This document shows positions 53,801-62,628 of a DNA stretch of 64,000 nucleotides, in pieces. Every line of letters begins with the position of its first letter. Positions within the stretch are counted from its first letter, which is position 1. The notes under the pieces are model-generated. The model saw nothing but the letters and a program-made list of their open reading frames with translations. It did no database searches and was not told the DNA's origin. Source of the stretch: Embleya sp040605455 (lineage in GTDB: Bacteria; Actinomycetota; Actinomycetes; Streptomycetales; Streptomycetaceae); the NCBI RefSeq assembly GCF_040605455.1, contig NZ_JBEXCV010000025.1, positions 10,737 through 74,736 on the forward strand, read 5' to 3'. The position numbers and the translations under genes are program-made.

Positions 53801-54565
53801 GGCCACCGGGTCGGGCTTTGGTCGGCTGTCGGGAACGCTGGTCGAACCGGCCTGCGCAAGCGAGGATGCGGGCTCGATGGTCCTTGATGTCCCCGCGGCC
53901 GCGGATCGACTCTCGCCCTCACCCCGAGGTCGGCCTTCGGATCGGCCTCGGGCCCCGGCCTCGACGCGGGCATCGCCCGAGACCCCGGATCCACCCTCGG
54001 GCCGGGCCCCGGCACGGGCTTCGCCTACGGCCTCGGGCCTGGCCTCCGTTGAGACCGCGACGCCGGCATCATCCGCGGGCCCGGAACCGTCTTCAGGCCG
54101 GGCCACGGTCGTGTTCTCGACCTGGGCTTCGCTTGAGCGCTCGGAATGAACCTCGGGGCCGGCTTCGACTCGGCCCTGGGCCCTCGTCGAGGCTGCGGAT
54201 CCGTCCTCGGGCCCGCCCTCGGCGGTCGGGGCCCCGGATCGGTCCTCGCGGTCCTCGGGTCCGGCTTCGACTCGGGCCTTGCCAGGCGGCTCGGACGGGG
54301 ACACGGCTCGGTCCTCGGCCGCGTCCTCGGCGCCGCCGTGCGAACCGTCGCCGTTCATGCCCACACCGTCCGCGTCACTCGCACTGTCAGTGCCATCCGC
54401 ACCACTTGCGCCACTCGCTTCACCCACACTGTTCGCGCCACCCACACTGCCCGTACCACTCGTATCACCCACGCTGTCCACGCCACTCACCGCGCCGCCG
54501 GCATCATCCACTTCACCGGCGCCGCGCACACAACTCGCGCTACCCACAACATTCGCGCCGCCCAC
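50828..54565 (-). CDS. RecD-like helix-hairpin-helix protein with giant disordered N-terminus
   Basis: Residues about 655-1245 match a streptomycete family annotated as helix-hairpin-helix/RecD-like: DVARLLTAAGAPERMAPQVA, LLAVPGIAPQQADLLARGAL (HhH), DTAIEADAARAALAHFEV, then a P-loop-like core: FEAVPDGARLLLVGDPAGLE, QLVADSIPRAIGIAARDVLV, GDRVIRATPDPSSGVV, HGWALTARQSLGIRRPGAVV. No canonical Walker A GKT/GKS is visible. Relatives are near 740 residues; this one is 1245 because the N-terminal 650 residues are expanded and acidic. Residues about 332-590 hold twelve ES-x-AL repeats encoded by the palindrome. The start is uncertain; an ATG at 54358 is an alternative. Confidence 0.7.
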   Translation of the reverse strand: MGGANVVGSASCVRGAGEVDDAGGAVSGVDSVGDTSGTGSVGGANSVGEASGASGADGTDSASDADGVGMNGDGSHGGAEDAAEDRAVSPSEPPGKARVEAGPEDREDRSGAPTAEGGPEDGSAASTRAQGRVEAGPEVHSERSSEAQVENTTVARPEDGSGPADDAGVAVSTEARPEAVGEARAGARPEGGSGVSGDARVEAGARGRSEGRPRGEGESRSAAAGTSRTIEPASSLAQAGSTSVPDSRPKPDPVALLRDQLARLERGEAPTVVGGVAHIDAPRPDGAERARRRTALAAEAAEAAAAAALAAEAATRGEANQASAAHESEPHEESAALASRPVLDIELPPSAANESTALATSGDADPTSAADAEGVSVAAPGPGVESSALATEDVATPTSTSASDTESFGTPNPDSESTALDAPEVANPTSPAIGDAESEAVPNQDAESPALASSAAATTGGSAPHAETESTALADRNRADESVEPNVESSALDAPSGTASTPEGAPNESGALADSMAAGTSPNRNPASGALDVSPGTEPTSEGVAGESGARVDSIAAGTSSDRDVESGALGGVLPRDAEPGAESESGALNGERRQAAGRAQSHVGPASDNAAATPGSPISPRIGTGTGGGGWTGPGLEVSPATPAMSAVPSATPPDQPRRPFAAVVADVARLLTAAGAPERMAPQVATALGSEAAELLAADPWTLLAVPGIAPQQADLLARGALGAGWTADDRRRVRAIVLWLLRRAARQGDTAIEADAARAALAHFEVSDPDTALRAILAEGCVMAFAAAPAGPSEDNGDVDEVGESDHDFEADFEDEVEEPDELAAVGGVLLALDDYALAEEAIAEAVVRLLSTVEPWPETGDTKLDRALSTNGVLLYAAGPGEEPPAAVLTVAAHAGEAGLRVAVVAPTIDGRDRLGAGTVGLRELAAMERGPDGTLELDLLVVTDATLLDVTAAAAIFEAVPDGARLLLVGDPAGLESTGPGRVFTDLAATGTIRALVAPTVPEGPLEALADGIRDGRLPPIQDPERRAVLIPARTGEEAAHRCAQLVADSIPRAIGIAARDVLVVAPLATGPAGATALNVALKARLNPSPESGPEDGSSARRDHGGTAAIDVGDRVIRATPDPSSGVVQGVVRDALPDGRVVVAFGAAAPEAIHRAELRHGWALTARQSLGIRRPGAVVVLPSEGADAYTRALMYTLVTRGEHHVSIVHAAGPALATAVAADPTRRRTTHLQQAMREAMN
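52798..53570. repeat. Palindrome cluster B (12 copies, inside the RecD-like gene)
   Basis: Seventeen-base units at 52798, 52855, 52912, 52972, 53029, 53089, 53146, 53212, 53305, 53398, 53491 and 53554. Centre-to-centre spacing is 57, 57, 60, 57, 60, 57, 66, 93, 93, 93 and 63 bp, all multiples of three. Nine copies have perfect 7-bp arms; 52912, 52972 and 53554 are degenerate. In the gene's frame each gives Glu-Ser-x-Ala-Leu. The 3-base spacer varies (ACC, ACT, AGT, AGG, GGT, GGC) while the arms are kept, and Ala is always GCT, a rare codon at this GC content. Confidence 0.92.
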
Positions 54566-55117
54566 TCCACCGCGCCGCCGGCATCACCCGCTCCGGCCGC
54601 TCCGGCCACGCCGCCCATCCTGCTCGTGTTTTACCCATGCCGTTCGCGCCGCCGGCAGCACCCGCTCCGACCGCTGCACGCGCGTGGCCCGCAGTGCGCG
54701 CGCCGCCCACTCCACCTTCGCCGCCGCAGCAACAACCGACCTCGCCCGCTTCATCTGCGTCGCCGGCACCGCTCACTCCGCACTACATCCGCACTCCCCA
54801 CCCTGCGGCGCCCACAGCACCCAGCCCCTGCGCTCGCGTTCCCCACCCGACCCGGATTGGTCCGTTCGAACACCCCGCGCGGCTCTGTCAAGCGCCGGCG
54901 TCGCCGGTCCCAGCGGGAAACGATCGTGCCAAATCGGCACGGCGCAACCGCTTGGCGCCTCCCGTCGCGTGAGCGCAACCGGCTCCGTCGGATCCCGGCT
55001 CGGCCCCGCCCAGGGCCCGACCTGCTCACCCGCACCCACCCACCACGCCGCGGCCTCACGCAGAGCGGCCGACTCACGTCGGCCGTCCCACCGCGCCCCG
55101 CCACGCCACCCCACCCC
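54566..55117. other. Intergenic or upstream of RecD-like gene
   Basis: No separate gene. CCGCGCCGCCGGCATCA occurs at 54490 and again at 54570, 80 bp apart, and GCTCCGGCC is repeated near 54590. The promoter of the RecD-like gene should be here. Confidence 0.45.
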
Positions 55118-56098
55118 CTAAGCCTGGCTCCAAGTGTGGTCCGGGTAGCCCGTCATCGGTTGGGAGACGTCTTCGAGGGCGGAACGGATTTCGGTGGGGA
55201 GGACGACGGTTTCGGCGGCCAGGGAGGCGCGGAGTTGGGTGGCGTTGCGGGCGCCGACGATGGGGGCGACCACGCCGGGGCGGTCACGGACCCAGGCGAG
55301 GGCCACCTCGATGGGGGCGGCGCCCAAGCCGTCGGCGGCGGTGGCGAGGGCATCGACGATGCGGCGCGAGTGCTCGTCCAGGTAGGGGGCGACGAAGGGG
55401 CCCATATGGGCGGAGGCGCCGCGGGAGTCGGAGGGCATGGCGTGGCGGTACTTGCCGGTCAGGACGCCTCTGCCGAGCGGGGACCACGGGAGCAGGCCGA
55501 CGCCCAGGTCGAGGGCGGCGGGCAGGACCTCGCGTTCGATGCCGCGTTGGAGCAGGGAGTACTCCATCTGGGTGCTGGCCACGACCACCCGGCCGGGAGC
55601 AGCGGATTGCCACGTGGCCGCCTTGGCGAGTTGCCAGCCGCAGAAGTTGGAGACGCCGACGTAGCGGGCCCGGCCGCTGGTGACCGCGAGGTCGAGTGCG
55701 TGCAGGGTCTCTTCCAGCGGCGTGGACGGGTCGTAGGCGTGAAGTTGCCACAGATCGACGTGGTCGGTGCCGAGGCGGGCCAGCGAGTGGTCGAGGGCCT
55801 GGAGCAGGTGTCCGCGCGAGCCGTCGAAGCGGCGTTCGCTGTACGGCACGCTCGCGGCCTTGGTCGCGATGACCAGTTCCGAGCGCGGGATGTACCCGTC
55901 CAGGAGTCGGCCGATCATGTACTCGGCCTCGCCGTCCGCGTACACGTCGGCGGTGTCCACGAGGTTGCCGCCGGCGTCCAGATATGCCTTCATCTGGTCG
56001 GCCGCGTCGTGCTCGTCCGTGTCTCGTCCCCACGTCATGGTGCCCAGGCCCATGCGGGAGACCCGCAGGCCGGTGCGGCCGAGATGTCGCTGCTCCAT
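55118..56098 (-). CDS. Aldo/keto reductase
   Basis: A 326-residue NADPH-dependent AKR barrel. GLGTMTWGRDTDEHDA, LVDTADVYADGEAEYMIGRL (catalytic Asp and Tyr), VIATKAASVPYSER (Lys), DHVDLWQLHAYDPSTPLEET (His), VGVSNFCGWQLAKA, LPWSPLGRGVLTGKY, and IVGARNATQLRASL near the C-terminus. All four catalytic residues are present. Substrate unknown. Divergent from the LLM oxidoreductase gene. Confidence 0.92.
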   Translation of the reverse strand: MEQRHLGRTGLRVSRMGLGTMTWGRDTDEHDAADQMKAYLDAGGNLVDTADVYADGEAEYMIGRLLDGYIPRSELVIATKAASVPYSERRFDGSRGHLLQALDHSLARLGTDHVDLWQLHAYDPSTPLEETLHALDLAVTSGRARYVGVSNFCGWQLAKAATWQSAAPGRVVVASTQMEYSLLQRGIEREVLPAALDLGVGLLPWSPLGRGVLTGKYRHAMPSDSRGASAHMGPFVAPYLDEHSRRIVDALATAADGLGAAPIEVALAWVRDRPGVVAPIVGARNATQLRASLAAETVVLPTEIRSALEDVSQPMTGYPDHTWSQA

Positions 56099-56456
56099 GG
56101 CACCGGAGACTAGTCGTTCCCTCCCCCGTGCCGGCGTTGGCGGGGCCGTTCGGCGGTACGCCGTCCGAGTAGGTTACCGACGGGTAGGTCACACGGTATG
56201 GTCGGCCGAGGCAGGCTGCTCGGCCCGCCCGGATCGACCGCCCACCCGGGCACCACGAACGACATCGAACACACGACGATTCACCCGACGATCAGGGCGA
56301 CATCGCCACAAGTCACGGCGCAACACCGCACCACCACCGCAACACCGCAGCACCACAACACACCGCCACGCCGCACCACCCACACGCCACAACTCCGCAC
56401 ACCAGTCGAACCGTCTCGAACCGGTTCGAACCACGCCCAACAGGGGGTCCGCGAAT
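56099..56456. other. Divergent promoter region
   Basis: Separates the aldo/keto reductase and LLM genes. A perfect 14-base palindrome, TCGAACCGGTTCGA (56416-56429), lies about 30 bp before the LLM start and could be an operator; CAC-rich repeats fill 56320-56400. Confidence 0.5.
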
Positions 56457-57506
56457 ATGCGACTCGGTATCAACCTCGGATACTTCGGTGCCGGCAACGA
56501 CGCCGACAACCTGGCGGTGGCCCAGGAGGCCGACCGTCTCGGCTACGCGGTCTGCTGGGCCGCGGAGGCCTACGGATCGGACGCGGCCACGGTGCTGTCC
56601 TGGGTCGCCGCGCAGACCACGCGGATCGACGTCGGCTCGGCGATCTTCCAGATCCCGGCCCGGACGCCCACCATGACCGCGATGACCGCAGCAACGCTGG
56701 ACGTGCTCTCCGGCGGCCGGTTCCGGCTCGGCCTGGGTGTGTCCGGGCCGCAGGTGTCCGAGGGCTGGTACGGGGTCAAGTTCGACAAACCGCTCGCGCG
56801 CACCCGCGAGTACGTCGAGGTGATCCGGAAGGCGATGCGCCGCGAGCGGGTCGACCACCAGGGCACCAACTGGACGCTGCCGCTGCCCGGCGGCCCGGGC
56901 AAGCCGCTCAAGCTCACCGTGCACCCGGTGCGTGAGCACATCCCGCTGTACATCGCGGCGGTGGGCCCGAAGAACCTCGAACTGACCGGCGAGATCGCCG
57001 ACGGCTGGCTCGGCGTCTTCTACGCGCCGGAGCACGCCGAGGAATCGCTCGTACACGTCCGCGCGGGCCGGGAGAAGGCCGGTCTGGCGATGACCGACTT
57101 CGACGTCGTACCCACCGTTCCGCTCGTGGTCGGCGACGACCCCCGGCAGGCGGCCGACCAGGTGCGCGGTTACGCGGCGTTGTACGTGGGCGGGATGGGC
57201 AGCCGGGACCAGAACTTCTACAACCGGCTCGCGGTCCGGATGGGCTACGAAGCCGAAGCCAAGGAAATCCAGGACAAGTTCCTGGCCAAGGACTACGCGG
57301 GTGCCGGCGCGGCCGTCCCGTACGACTTCATCGACAAGACCAGCCTGCTCGGCGGCAAGGAACGGATCGCCGAGCGCATGCAGGCGTACGCCGACACGGG
57401 TGTGACGACGCTGACGATCGCGCCGAACGGCACCACCCTGGACGAACGGGTCGCCGCGCTCCGGATCGCCGCCGAGGCGCTGGAACTGTCCGGTACGGGG
57501 TCCTAG
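56457..57506 (+). CDS. LLM class F420-dependent oxidoreductase
   Basis: A 349-residue luciferase-like TIM barrel. MRLGINLGYFGAGNDADNLA at the start, AAEAYGSDAATVLSWVAAQT, VGSAIFQIPARTPTMTAMTA, LSGGRFRLGLGVSGPQVSEG and YIAAVGPKNLELTGEIADGW are diagnostic of the F420-using branch. GGGGG precedes the ATG. The substrate is unknown; family members reduce or oxidise varied metabolites with coenzyme F420, which actinomycetes make. Confidence 0.92.
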   Translation: MRLGINLGYFGAGNDADNLAVAQEADRLGYAVCWAAEAYGSDAATVLSWVAAQTTRIDVGSAIFQIPARTPTMTAMTAATLDVLSGGRFRLGLGVSGPQVSEGWYGVKFDKPLARTREYVEVIRKAMRRERVDHQGTNWTLPLPGGPGKPLKLTVHPVREHIPLYIAAVGPKNLELTGEIADGWLGVFYAPEHAEESLVHVRAGREKAGLAMTDFDVVPTVPLVVGDDPRQAADQVRGYAALYVGGMGSRDQNFYNRLAVRMGYEAEAKEIQDKFLAKDYAGAGAAVPYDFIDKTSLLGGKERIAERMQAYADTGVTTLTIAPNGTTLDERVAALRIAAEALELSGTGS

Positions 57507-57810
57507 CAAGTCCGACGGCCCGGCCCCGACCGGACCCGACCGGCCGGCGCAGCCCGACCGAGGCCGGCCGACCCCACCGGGCCATCGCGGCTCGACCGAA
57601 GCCGTCGTACGGCGGCGGGTCCGCAATCCCGGGCCCGCCACCGACCGGCTCGCGCCGCCCCCCACTCACCCGAGTACGACGAGCGCCCCGCTCCCCCGAA
57701 GCCGGACAGTCCAGCCCATCCGAAGCCGGACGGTCCCACTCGGCCGAGTCACCCGAAGCAGGCGGCTCCACTCACCCGACGGCAAGCGCCCAGCCGCCCG
57801 ACGACACCCG
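57507..57810. other. Intergenic, no gene seen
   Basis: GACCGG- and CCCGA-rich low-complexity sequence between converging genes; no clear hairpin. Confidence 0.45.
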
Positions 57811-58434
57811 TCAGCGCGGTCCCGGCACCCGGGCCGCGATCACCTCGGCGAATTCGAGGAGGCGGCGGATCTGGCCCGGCCCACCGTCCTCAAGGGACTT
57901 GCTGAACCGGTATGCCTCCTGCCGGAAGCGCCCGGTGGACGTCCCGTCCTCACCGCGCACGGTGGCCACCTCCTGAAGCGTCGGCGTGGCCAAGAACACG
58001 AACGCACCGCGCAGTTGGCGTCGCCCGTCGTGGTCGGTGCCGACCAGTGTCCGTATCCCGACGTGCGACACCGAGCCCAGCGGAATCACCTGCACCGAGG
58101 AGTCCAACACGGTGCCGCCGGGGGCGGACGGGTCGGTCATGTCCTCGCTGTGCCACAGCACGAGCCGCCGGTCGTCGCAGACCGCGGCCTCCTGCCACAC
58201 CGAGGTGCCGTTCGCGTTGATGTCCACGACCCGTTCGAGGGTGAATCCGCGTACCGGGCGCCGGCCGAGCACCGAGCCCAACGCCTCCAGCGCGACGTCC
58301 GGATGCAGCAGGTAGGACCGGACCGCGTCCTCCAGCTGGGTATGCGAGGACCAGTCGGCCCCGGCGGCTCCGGCCCCCGGAACCTGGGCCGGGCGCGTCC
58401 CCGATGTGCGCTGCCTGCCCGACTTGCCGAACAT
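57811..58434 (-). CDS. Conserved hypothetical protein
   Basis: A 207-residue cytosolic protein, family not recognised. After a polar 25-residue head it has VRSYLLHPDVALEALGSVLG, GFTLERVVDINANGTSVWQE, a strand-rich middle with SVQVIPLGSVSHVGIRTLVG, and a helical end GPGQIRRLLEFAEVIAARVP, suggesting a PH-like beta-barrel. ATG at 58434 has an AGCAGG site; a GTG two codons earlier is possible. Confidence 0.65.
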   Translation of the reverse strand: MFGKSGRQRTSGTRPAQVPGAGAAGADWSSHTQLEDAVRSYLLHPDVALEALGSVLGRRPVRGFTLERVVDINANGTSVWQEAAVCDDRRLVLWHSEDMTDPSAPGGTVLDSSVQVIPLGSVSHVGIRTLVGTDHDGRRQLRGAFVFLATPTLQEVATVRGEDGTSTGRFRQEAYRFSKSLEDGGPGQIRRLLEFAEVIAARVPGPR

Positions 58435-58743
58435 CCCCACCTGCTTCCGCCGCGTCTGTACAAGCAGAAGCCTACGAGAGTCCGGCGTGGGCGGCGTCAG
58501 GGTCCACCGCTTGATCGATCACGGAACGAAATCAGGCCGCGGCGGGGGAGTCCAGTGCATCCCCGCCACGGCCGGTACGTGGTTCAACGACCGTCCGCGA
58601 CAAAGGACACGACAGGAGCAACGACAAGGGAACGGACACGACCCGAACGACAACGGCGAAGGCGCCACGACGGGCTCGCAACCCGCGACGACACCGACGA
58701 CACCCCCGCCCCTCCCGATCGGAAGGTCGCGCCCACCCCGGCG
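58435..58743. other. Intergenic, no gene seen
   Basis: No gene or strong hairpin noticed. Contains the promoter of the preceding minus-strand gene. Confidence 0.45.
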
Positions 58744-59718
58744 CTACAACCACCCACTCCTGCGGAACATGCGATGCAGCACGATGCACGAGCACACCAT
58801 CAGGGCGACCGCTCCCGGATAACCCCAGACCGATGCCAGTTCGGGCATGTGCTCGAAGTTCATGCCGTACACGCCGGCGATCATCGTCGGCACCGCGAAG
58901 ATCGCCGCCCACGCGGAGATCTTGCGCATGTCCTCGTTCTGCCGGACACCCACCTGCGCCAGGTGCGCGCCGAGTACGTCGGACAACAGGCGATCGAAGG
59001 ACTCGATCTGTTCGGTGACCCTGGTCACATGGTCGGCCACGTCGCGGAAGAACGGCCGCGTCTCCGCGGGTACGAAGGCGACGTCCGCCGTGGCCAGCTT
59101 GCGTATCGGCTCGATCAGCGGCAGCGCGGCGCGGCGGCATTCCAGGACCTCACGCTTGAGCAGGTAGATCCGCTCGGCGTCGTTCTCCCGGCTCGGCGAG
59201 AAGACCCGCGCCTCCAGTTCCTCCAGGTCGGTCTCCAATTCGCCCGCGATCGCGAGGTAGGCGTCCACGACGGCGTCGGCGACCGCGTACATCACCGCAC
59301 CCGGACCGTGCTTGAGCAGCTCGGGCTGCTTCTCGACCCGACGCCGGACGGATTTCAGCTCCGCACCCGGCCCATGACGGACCGTCACCACGAACGAGTC
59401 GCCGACGAACATCATCAGCTCGCCGGTCTCCACGGAAGAGGTCTCGTCGTAGTAGTGCAGCGTCTTGAGCACGAGAAAGACGGAATCGTCGTACGTCTCC
59501 AGCTTGGGTCGCTGATGCGCGTGCAGCGCGTCCTCGACGGCGAGCGGGTGCAGCCCGAACTCGCTGGTGACCAGATCGAACTCGCTCGGCGTCGGCTCGT
59601 GCAGCCCGATCCACAGGAACGAGTCGCCGACCCGCCGGGCCTGGTCCAATGCATCCGAGAAGTCGGCGGGGCCCTGGGTCCGGCGGCCGTTGGCATAAAT
59701 GGCGCAGTCGACGATCAC
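58744..59718 (-). CDS. corA: Magnesium/cobalt transporter CorA
   Basis: A 324-residue CorA-type divalent-cation channel. Cytosolic N-terminal domain, long stalk helices (TDLEELEARVFSPSRENDAE, DHVTRVTEQIESFDRLLSDV), then two membrane helices joined by the signature YGMNFEHMPE, with GMN at about residue 287. The C-terminal end RMFRRSGWL is basic as usual. ATG at 59718. Single gene. Confidence 0.93.
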   Translation of the reverse strand: MIVDCAIYANGRRTQGPADFSDALDQARRVGDSFLWIGLHEPTPSEFDLVTSEFGLHPLAVEDALHAHQRPKLETYDDSVFLVLKTLHYYDETSSVETGELMMFVGDSFVVTVRHGPGAELKSVRRRVEKQPELLKHGPGAVMYAVADAVVDAYLAIAGELETDLEELEARVFSPSRENDAERIYLLKREVLECRRAALPLIEPIRKLATADVAFVPAETRPFFRDVADHVTRVTEQIESFDRLLSDVLGAHLAQVGVRQNEDMRKISAWAAIFAVPTMIAGVYGMNFEHMPELASVWGYPGAVALMVCSCIVLHRMFRRSGWL

Positions 59719-59948
59719 CGGGCCATTTTGCCGGCTGCCCGAGGGCAGGGCCGCCGAGCCGCGAGGCGCACACTCGTGGGTGCCCGCTCGAAGGACGCTC
59801 TCGGAGGACCGCTCGGGGGCGCCCGCACAGCTGCGGCGGTACGAGCCGACCGGGGTCGCGGGACGCGGCGCGCCGAGCCCGCGCCGCCTCGGGTCACCAC
59901 CCCCGACCGGCGGCGGTCCGTCCCGGGCCGGCGCATAGGCTTACGCCC

Positions 59949-60674
59949 ATGACGACGGTGCTCTTTGTTCGGCACGGGCGGACCACGGCCAACTCCGCGG
60001 GAGTGCTCGCCGGTTGGACGCCGGAGGTGTTCCTGGACGAGCGCGGCGAGGAACAGGCCGCGGCACTCGGCAAGCGCATCGCCGAGGTCCCGCTCGCGGC
60101 CGTGGTGACCAGTCCGCTGGAGCGGTGCCGGCAGACCTCGGAGGCGGTGTTGACGGCCCGGCTCGGCACCGAGTTCACACTGGACGCCGGTGCGCAGCCG
60201 GACGAGCGGGTCGGCGAGTGTCGGTACGGCGACTGGACCGGGCAGGAGTTGAAGAAGCTCGCCGAGGATCCGCTCTGGAGGACCGTGCAGGTCCACCCGA
60301 GCGCGGTCACCTTCCCCGGTCCCGGCGGCGAGGCGCTGCGCACCACCCAGGCTCGGGCCGTGGACGCGGTGCGGGAATGGAACGAGCGGATCGCCGCCGA
60401 GCACGGTCCGGACGCGATGTATCTGGTCTGCTCGCACGGCGATGTGATCAAGGCTCTGGTCGCGGACGCGCTCGGGATGCATCTGGACCTGTTCCAGCGG
60501 ATCCAGGTCGACCCGTGCTCGCTCACGGTGATCACGTACGGCGCGCATCGACCGAGCGTCGGCCGGCTCAACGACACCGGCGGTTCGGTGGCCGGCCTGT
60601 TGCCGGCGCCCGACGGGCGGCACGTGTCGGGGTCCGGTGACGCGGTGGTGGGCGGTGGAGCCGGCGCGCCGTAG
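59949..60674 (+). CDS. Histidine phosphatase family protein
   Basis: A 241-residue phosphoglycerate-mutase-like phosphatase of the MSMEG_4193 type. LFVRHGRTTANSAG (nucleophilic His), SPLERCRQTSEAVL, ECRYGDWTGQELKKLAEDPL and YLVCSHGDVIKALVADALG (second His) are intact. Lies upstream of the DUF3090/SCO1664/mshC group and often travels with it. The C-terminal 30 residues are Gly-rich and variable. Confidence 0.9.
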   Translation: MTTVLFVRHGRTTANSAGVLAGWTPEVFLDERGEEQAAALGKRIAEVPLAAVVTSPLERCRQTSEAVLTARLGTEFTLDAGAQPDERVGECRYGDWTGQELKKLAEDPLWRTVQVHPSAVTFPGPGGEALRTTQARAVDAVREWNERIAAEHGPDAMYLVCSHGDVIKALVADALGMHLDLFQRIQVDPCSLTVITYGAHRPSVGRLNDTGGSVAGLLPAPDGRHVSGSGDAVVGGGAGAP

Positions 60675-61030
60675 GGTGCTTGGGAGGGCGTACTCCCCCC
60701 GCGCGCCCTCGCCGATTCCGACCGACGGGAACACCCGGGCAAGATCGAACCGAGCAGGAACGGGCAGGATCACCCGGGAACGTTCACCGGGAATACCGCC
60801 CCGGACCCGACGGATACAACCCGTGCACGACCCACACCGGGTCCGCGCCCGGCGCACATCCGCCGCACCACCGGCCCGACCGACCGACCGCCCGACCGCC
60901 CACCAACCCGACCGACCACCGTCGAGCACCGCTCGACCCGCCGACAGATCGCCCCGGCACCGCCGCCGGCATCGCCCCCGGCACCGCCACCCAGCCCCGT
61001 CCCGCTCTCGACAGAAACACGGAGCAGCTC
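60675..61030. other. Intergenic, no gene seen
   Basis: Rich in GACCGACC-type repeats near 60875-60925. The DUF3090 gene begins at its right end with GGAG upstream. Confidence 0.45.
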
Positions 61031-61600
61031 GTGCCCCGCCAGGTCTTCCTGTACGACCCCCCGGAGCGGTTCGTCGCCGGCACCGTAGGTGAGCCCGGCC
61101 AGCGAACCTTCTTCCTCCAGGCGTCCGCCGCCGGCCGCGTGACCAGCGTCGCGCTGGAGAAGACCCAGGTGTCCGTCCTGGCCGAACGCGTCGACGAACT
61201 GCTCGACGAGTTGGTTCGTCGGACCGGCGGCGAGACCGCCGTGCCGGCCGTGACGCCGGCCGAACTTGAGGACGCCGGACCGTTGTTGCCCCCGATCCTG
61301 GAGGAGTTCCGGGTCGGCACGATGGCGCTCGCGTGGGACGCCGACGACGAGCGCCTCGTGGTCGAGGCGCAGGCCCAGGTGCCCGACGACGACTCTCCCG
61401 AGGACACCCTGCTCGGCGATGACGACGACGAGGACGGCCCGCCGCTGCTCCGCGTCCGGCTCACCGGCGGTCAGGCCCGGGCGTTCGCCAAGCGCGCGCT
61501 GCTCGTGGTGGCGGCGGGCCGGCCCGCCTGCCCGTTCTGTGGGCTGCCGATGGACCCGGAGGGCCACATCTGCCCGCGCGCCAACGGATACCGGCGTTGA
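61031..61600 (+). CDS. DUF3090 family protein
   Basis: A 189-residue actinobacterial protein. PRQVFLYDPPERFVAGTVGE at the start, FFLQASAAGRVTSVALEKTQ, and a C-terminal zinc-ribbon-like part with CPFCGLPMDPEGHICPR (two CxxC-type pairs). Function unknown; conserved beside SCO1664-type and mshC genes. GTG start with GGAG 6-7 bases upstream; overlaps the next gene by 4 bp. Confidence 0.9.
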   Translation: MPRQVFLYDPPERFVAGTVGEPGQRTFFLQASAAGRVTSVALEKTQVSVLAERVDELLDELVRRTGGETAVPAVTPAELEDAGPLLPPILEEFRVGTMALAWDADDERLVVEAQAQVPDDDSPEDTLLGDDDDEDGPPLLRVRLTGGQARAFAKRALLVVAAGRPACPFCGLPMDPEGHICPRANGYRR

Positions 61601-62421
61601 CCGACACGGTTCTCGACGCCGCGGCCGTCCCGGAGCTGTTGCGCCGGGGCGAGTTGGCGGTGCGGGCGCGCCTGGAGGATGCCTCCAACGCGACGCTGTA
61701 CTGCGTGGCCACGCTGGACGGGGTGTCGCTGCCGTGCGTGTGGAAGCCGGTCGCGGGCGAGCGGCCGCTGTGGGACTTCCCGGACGGGACGCTGGCGGGA
61801 CGCGAGGTGGCCGCCTACGAGGTCTCCGAGGCTCTCGGCTGGAACATCGTGCCGACGACCGTGTTCCGGGAGGGGCCCTACGGCGCGGGCATGTGCCAGC
61901 TGTGGATCGACCACACGCCGGCCGACGACGAACCCGAGCCGGTGGCGATCCTGCCCGCGGCGGACCCGGGCCCGGCCTGGAAGCCGATCGCGCACGTGGT
62001 CGTCCCGGACGAGCACGGCAAGGAGCAGCCCGCCCTGCTCGTGCACGCCGCCGCCGACGCACTGCACCGGATCGCCGTGTTCGACGCGGTGATCAACAAC
62101 GCCGACCGCAAGGGCGGCCACCTGCTACCCGGTCCCGACGGCCACGTGTACGGGATCGACCACGGCGTCTGCTTCCATACCGAGGACAAGCTGCGCACGC
62201 TGCTGTGGGGCTGGGCCGGCGAGCCGCTGCCGGACGCCGCGCGTGCGGCGCTGACCTCGCTGGCGGCCGACTTGGCGGGGCCGCTCGGCATGCGACTGGG
62301 CGAGCTGATTACGCCGGACGAGGTGGCCGCGACCCGCGAACGGGTGAGAGTCCTGCTCACCGAGGACCGGCTCCCGAAACCGGACGGCCGCCGACACGTG
62401 ATCCCCTGGCCGCCGATCTGA
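61597..62421 (+). CDS. SCO1664 family protein
   Basis: A 274-residue protein with a PI3/4-kinase-like fold. CVWKPVAGERPLWDFPDGTL (nucleotide-contacting Lys), REVAAYEVSEALGWNIVPTT, VFDAVINNADRKGGHLL (catalytic Asp/Asn loop) and GIDHGVCFHTEDKLRTLLW (metal-binding Asp). A TTG start is inferred because TTGA overlaps the DUF3090 stop. Substrate unknown; the constant linkage to mshC suggests a role near thiol metabolism. Confidence 0.87.
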   Translation: MTDTVLDAAAVPELLRRGELAVRARLEDASNATLYCVATLDGVSLPCVWKPVAGERPLWDFPDGTLAGREVAAYEVSEALGWNIVPTTVFREGPYGAGMCQLWIDHTPADDEPEPVAILPAADPGPAWKPIAHVVVPDEHGKEQPALLVHAAADALHRIAVFDAVINNADRKGGHLLPGPDGHVYGIDHGVCFHTEDKLRTLLWGWAGEPLPDAARAALTSLAADLAGPLGMRLGELITPDEVAATRERVRVLLTEDRLPKPDGRRHVIPWPPI

Positions 62422-62628
62422 GCACGGCCGGAGGCAGGGCCGGCCCCACGCCCTGTCGAGCGGGACCGAGACCCCGACACCGTGCGGCCGATGCCGGGCA
62501 CGGGCCGGTCCCGGCGGCAGGATTGGTAGCCGGTACCCGCAGCCCGGCGCGCCATTCGGCAAAGACGCCGAAATTGGTCCGCCAACCCTGGAAGATCTTC
62601 CGCCCCCGCGGACGTTAGTCTCATACGT

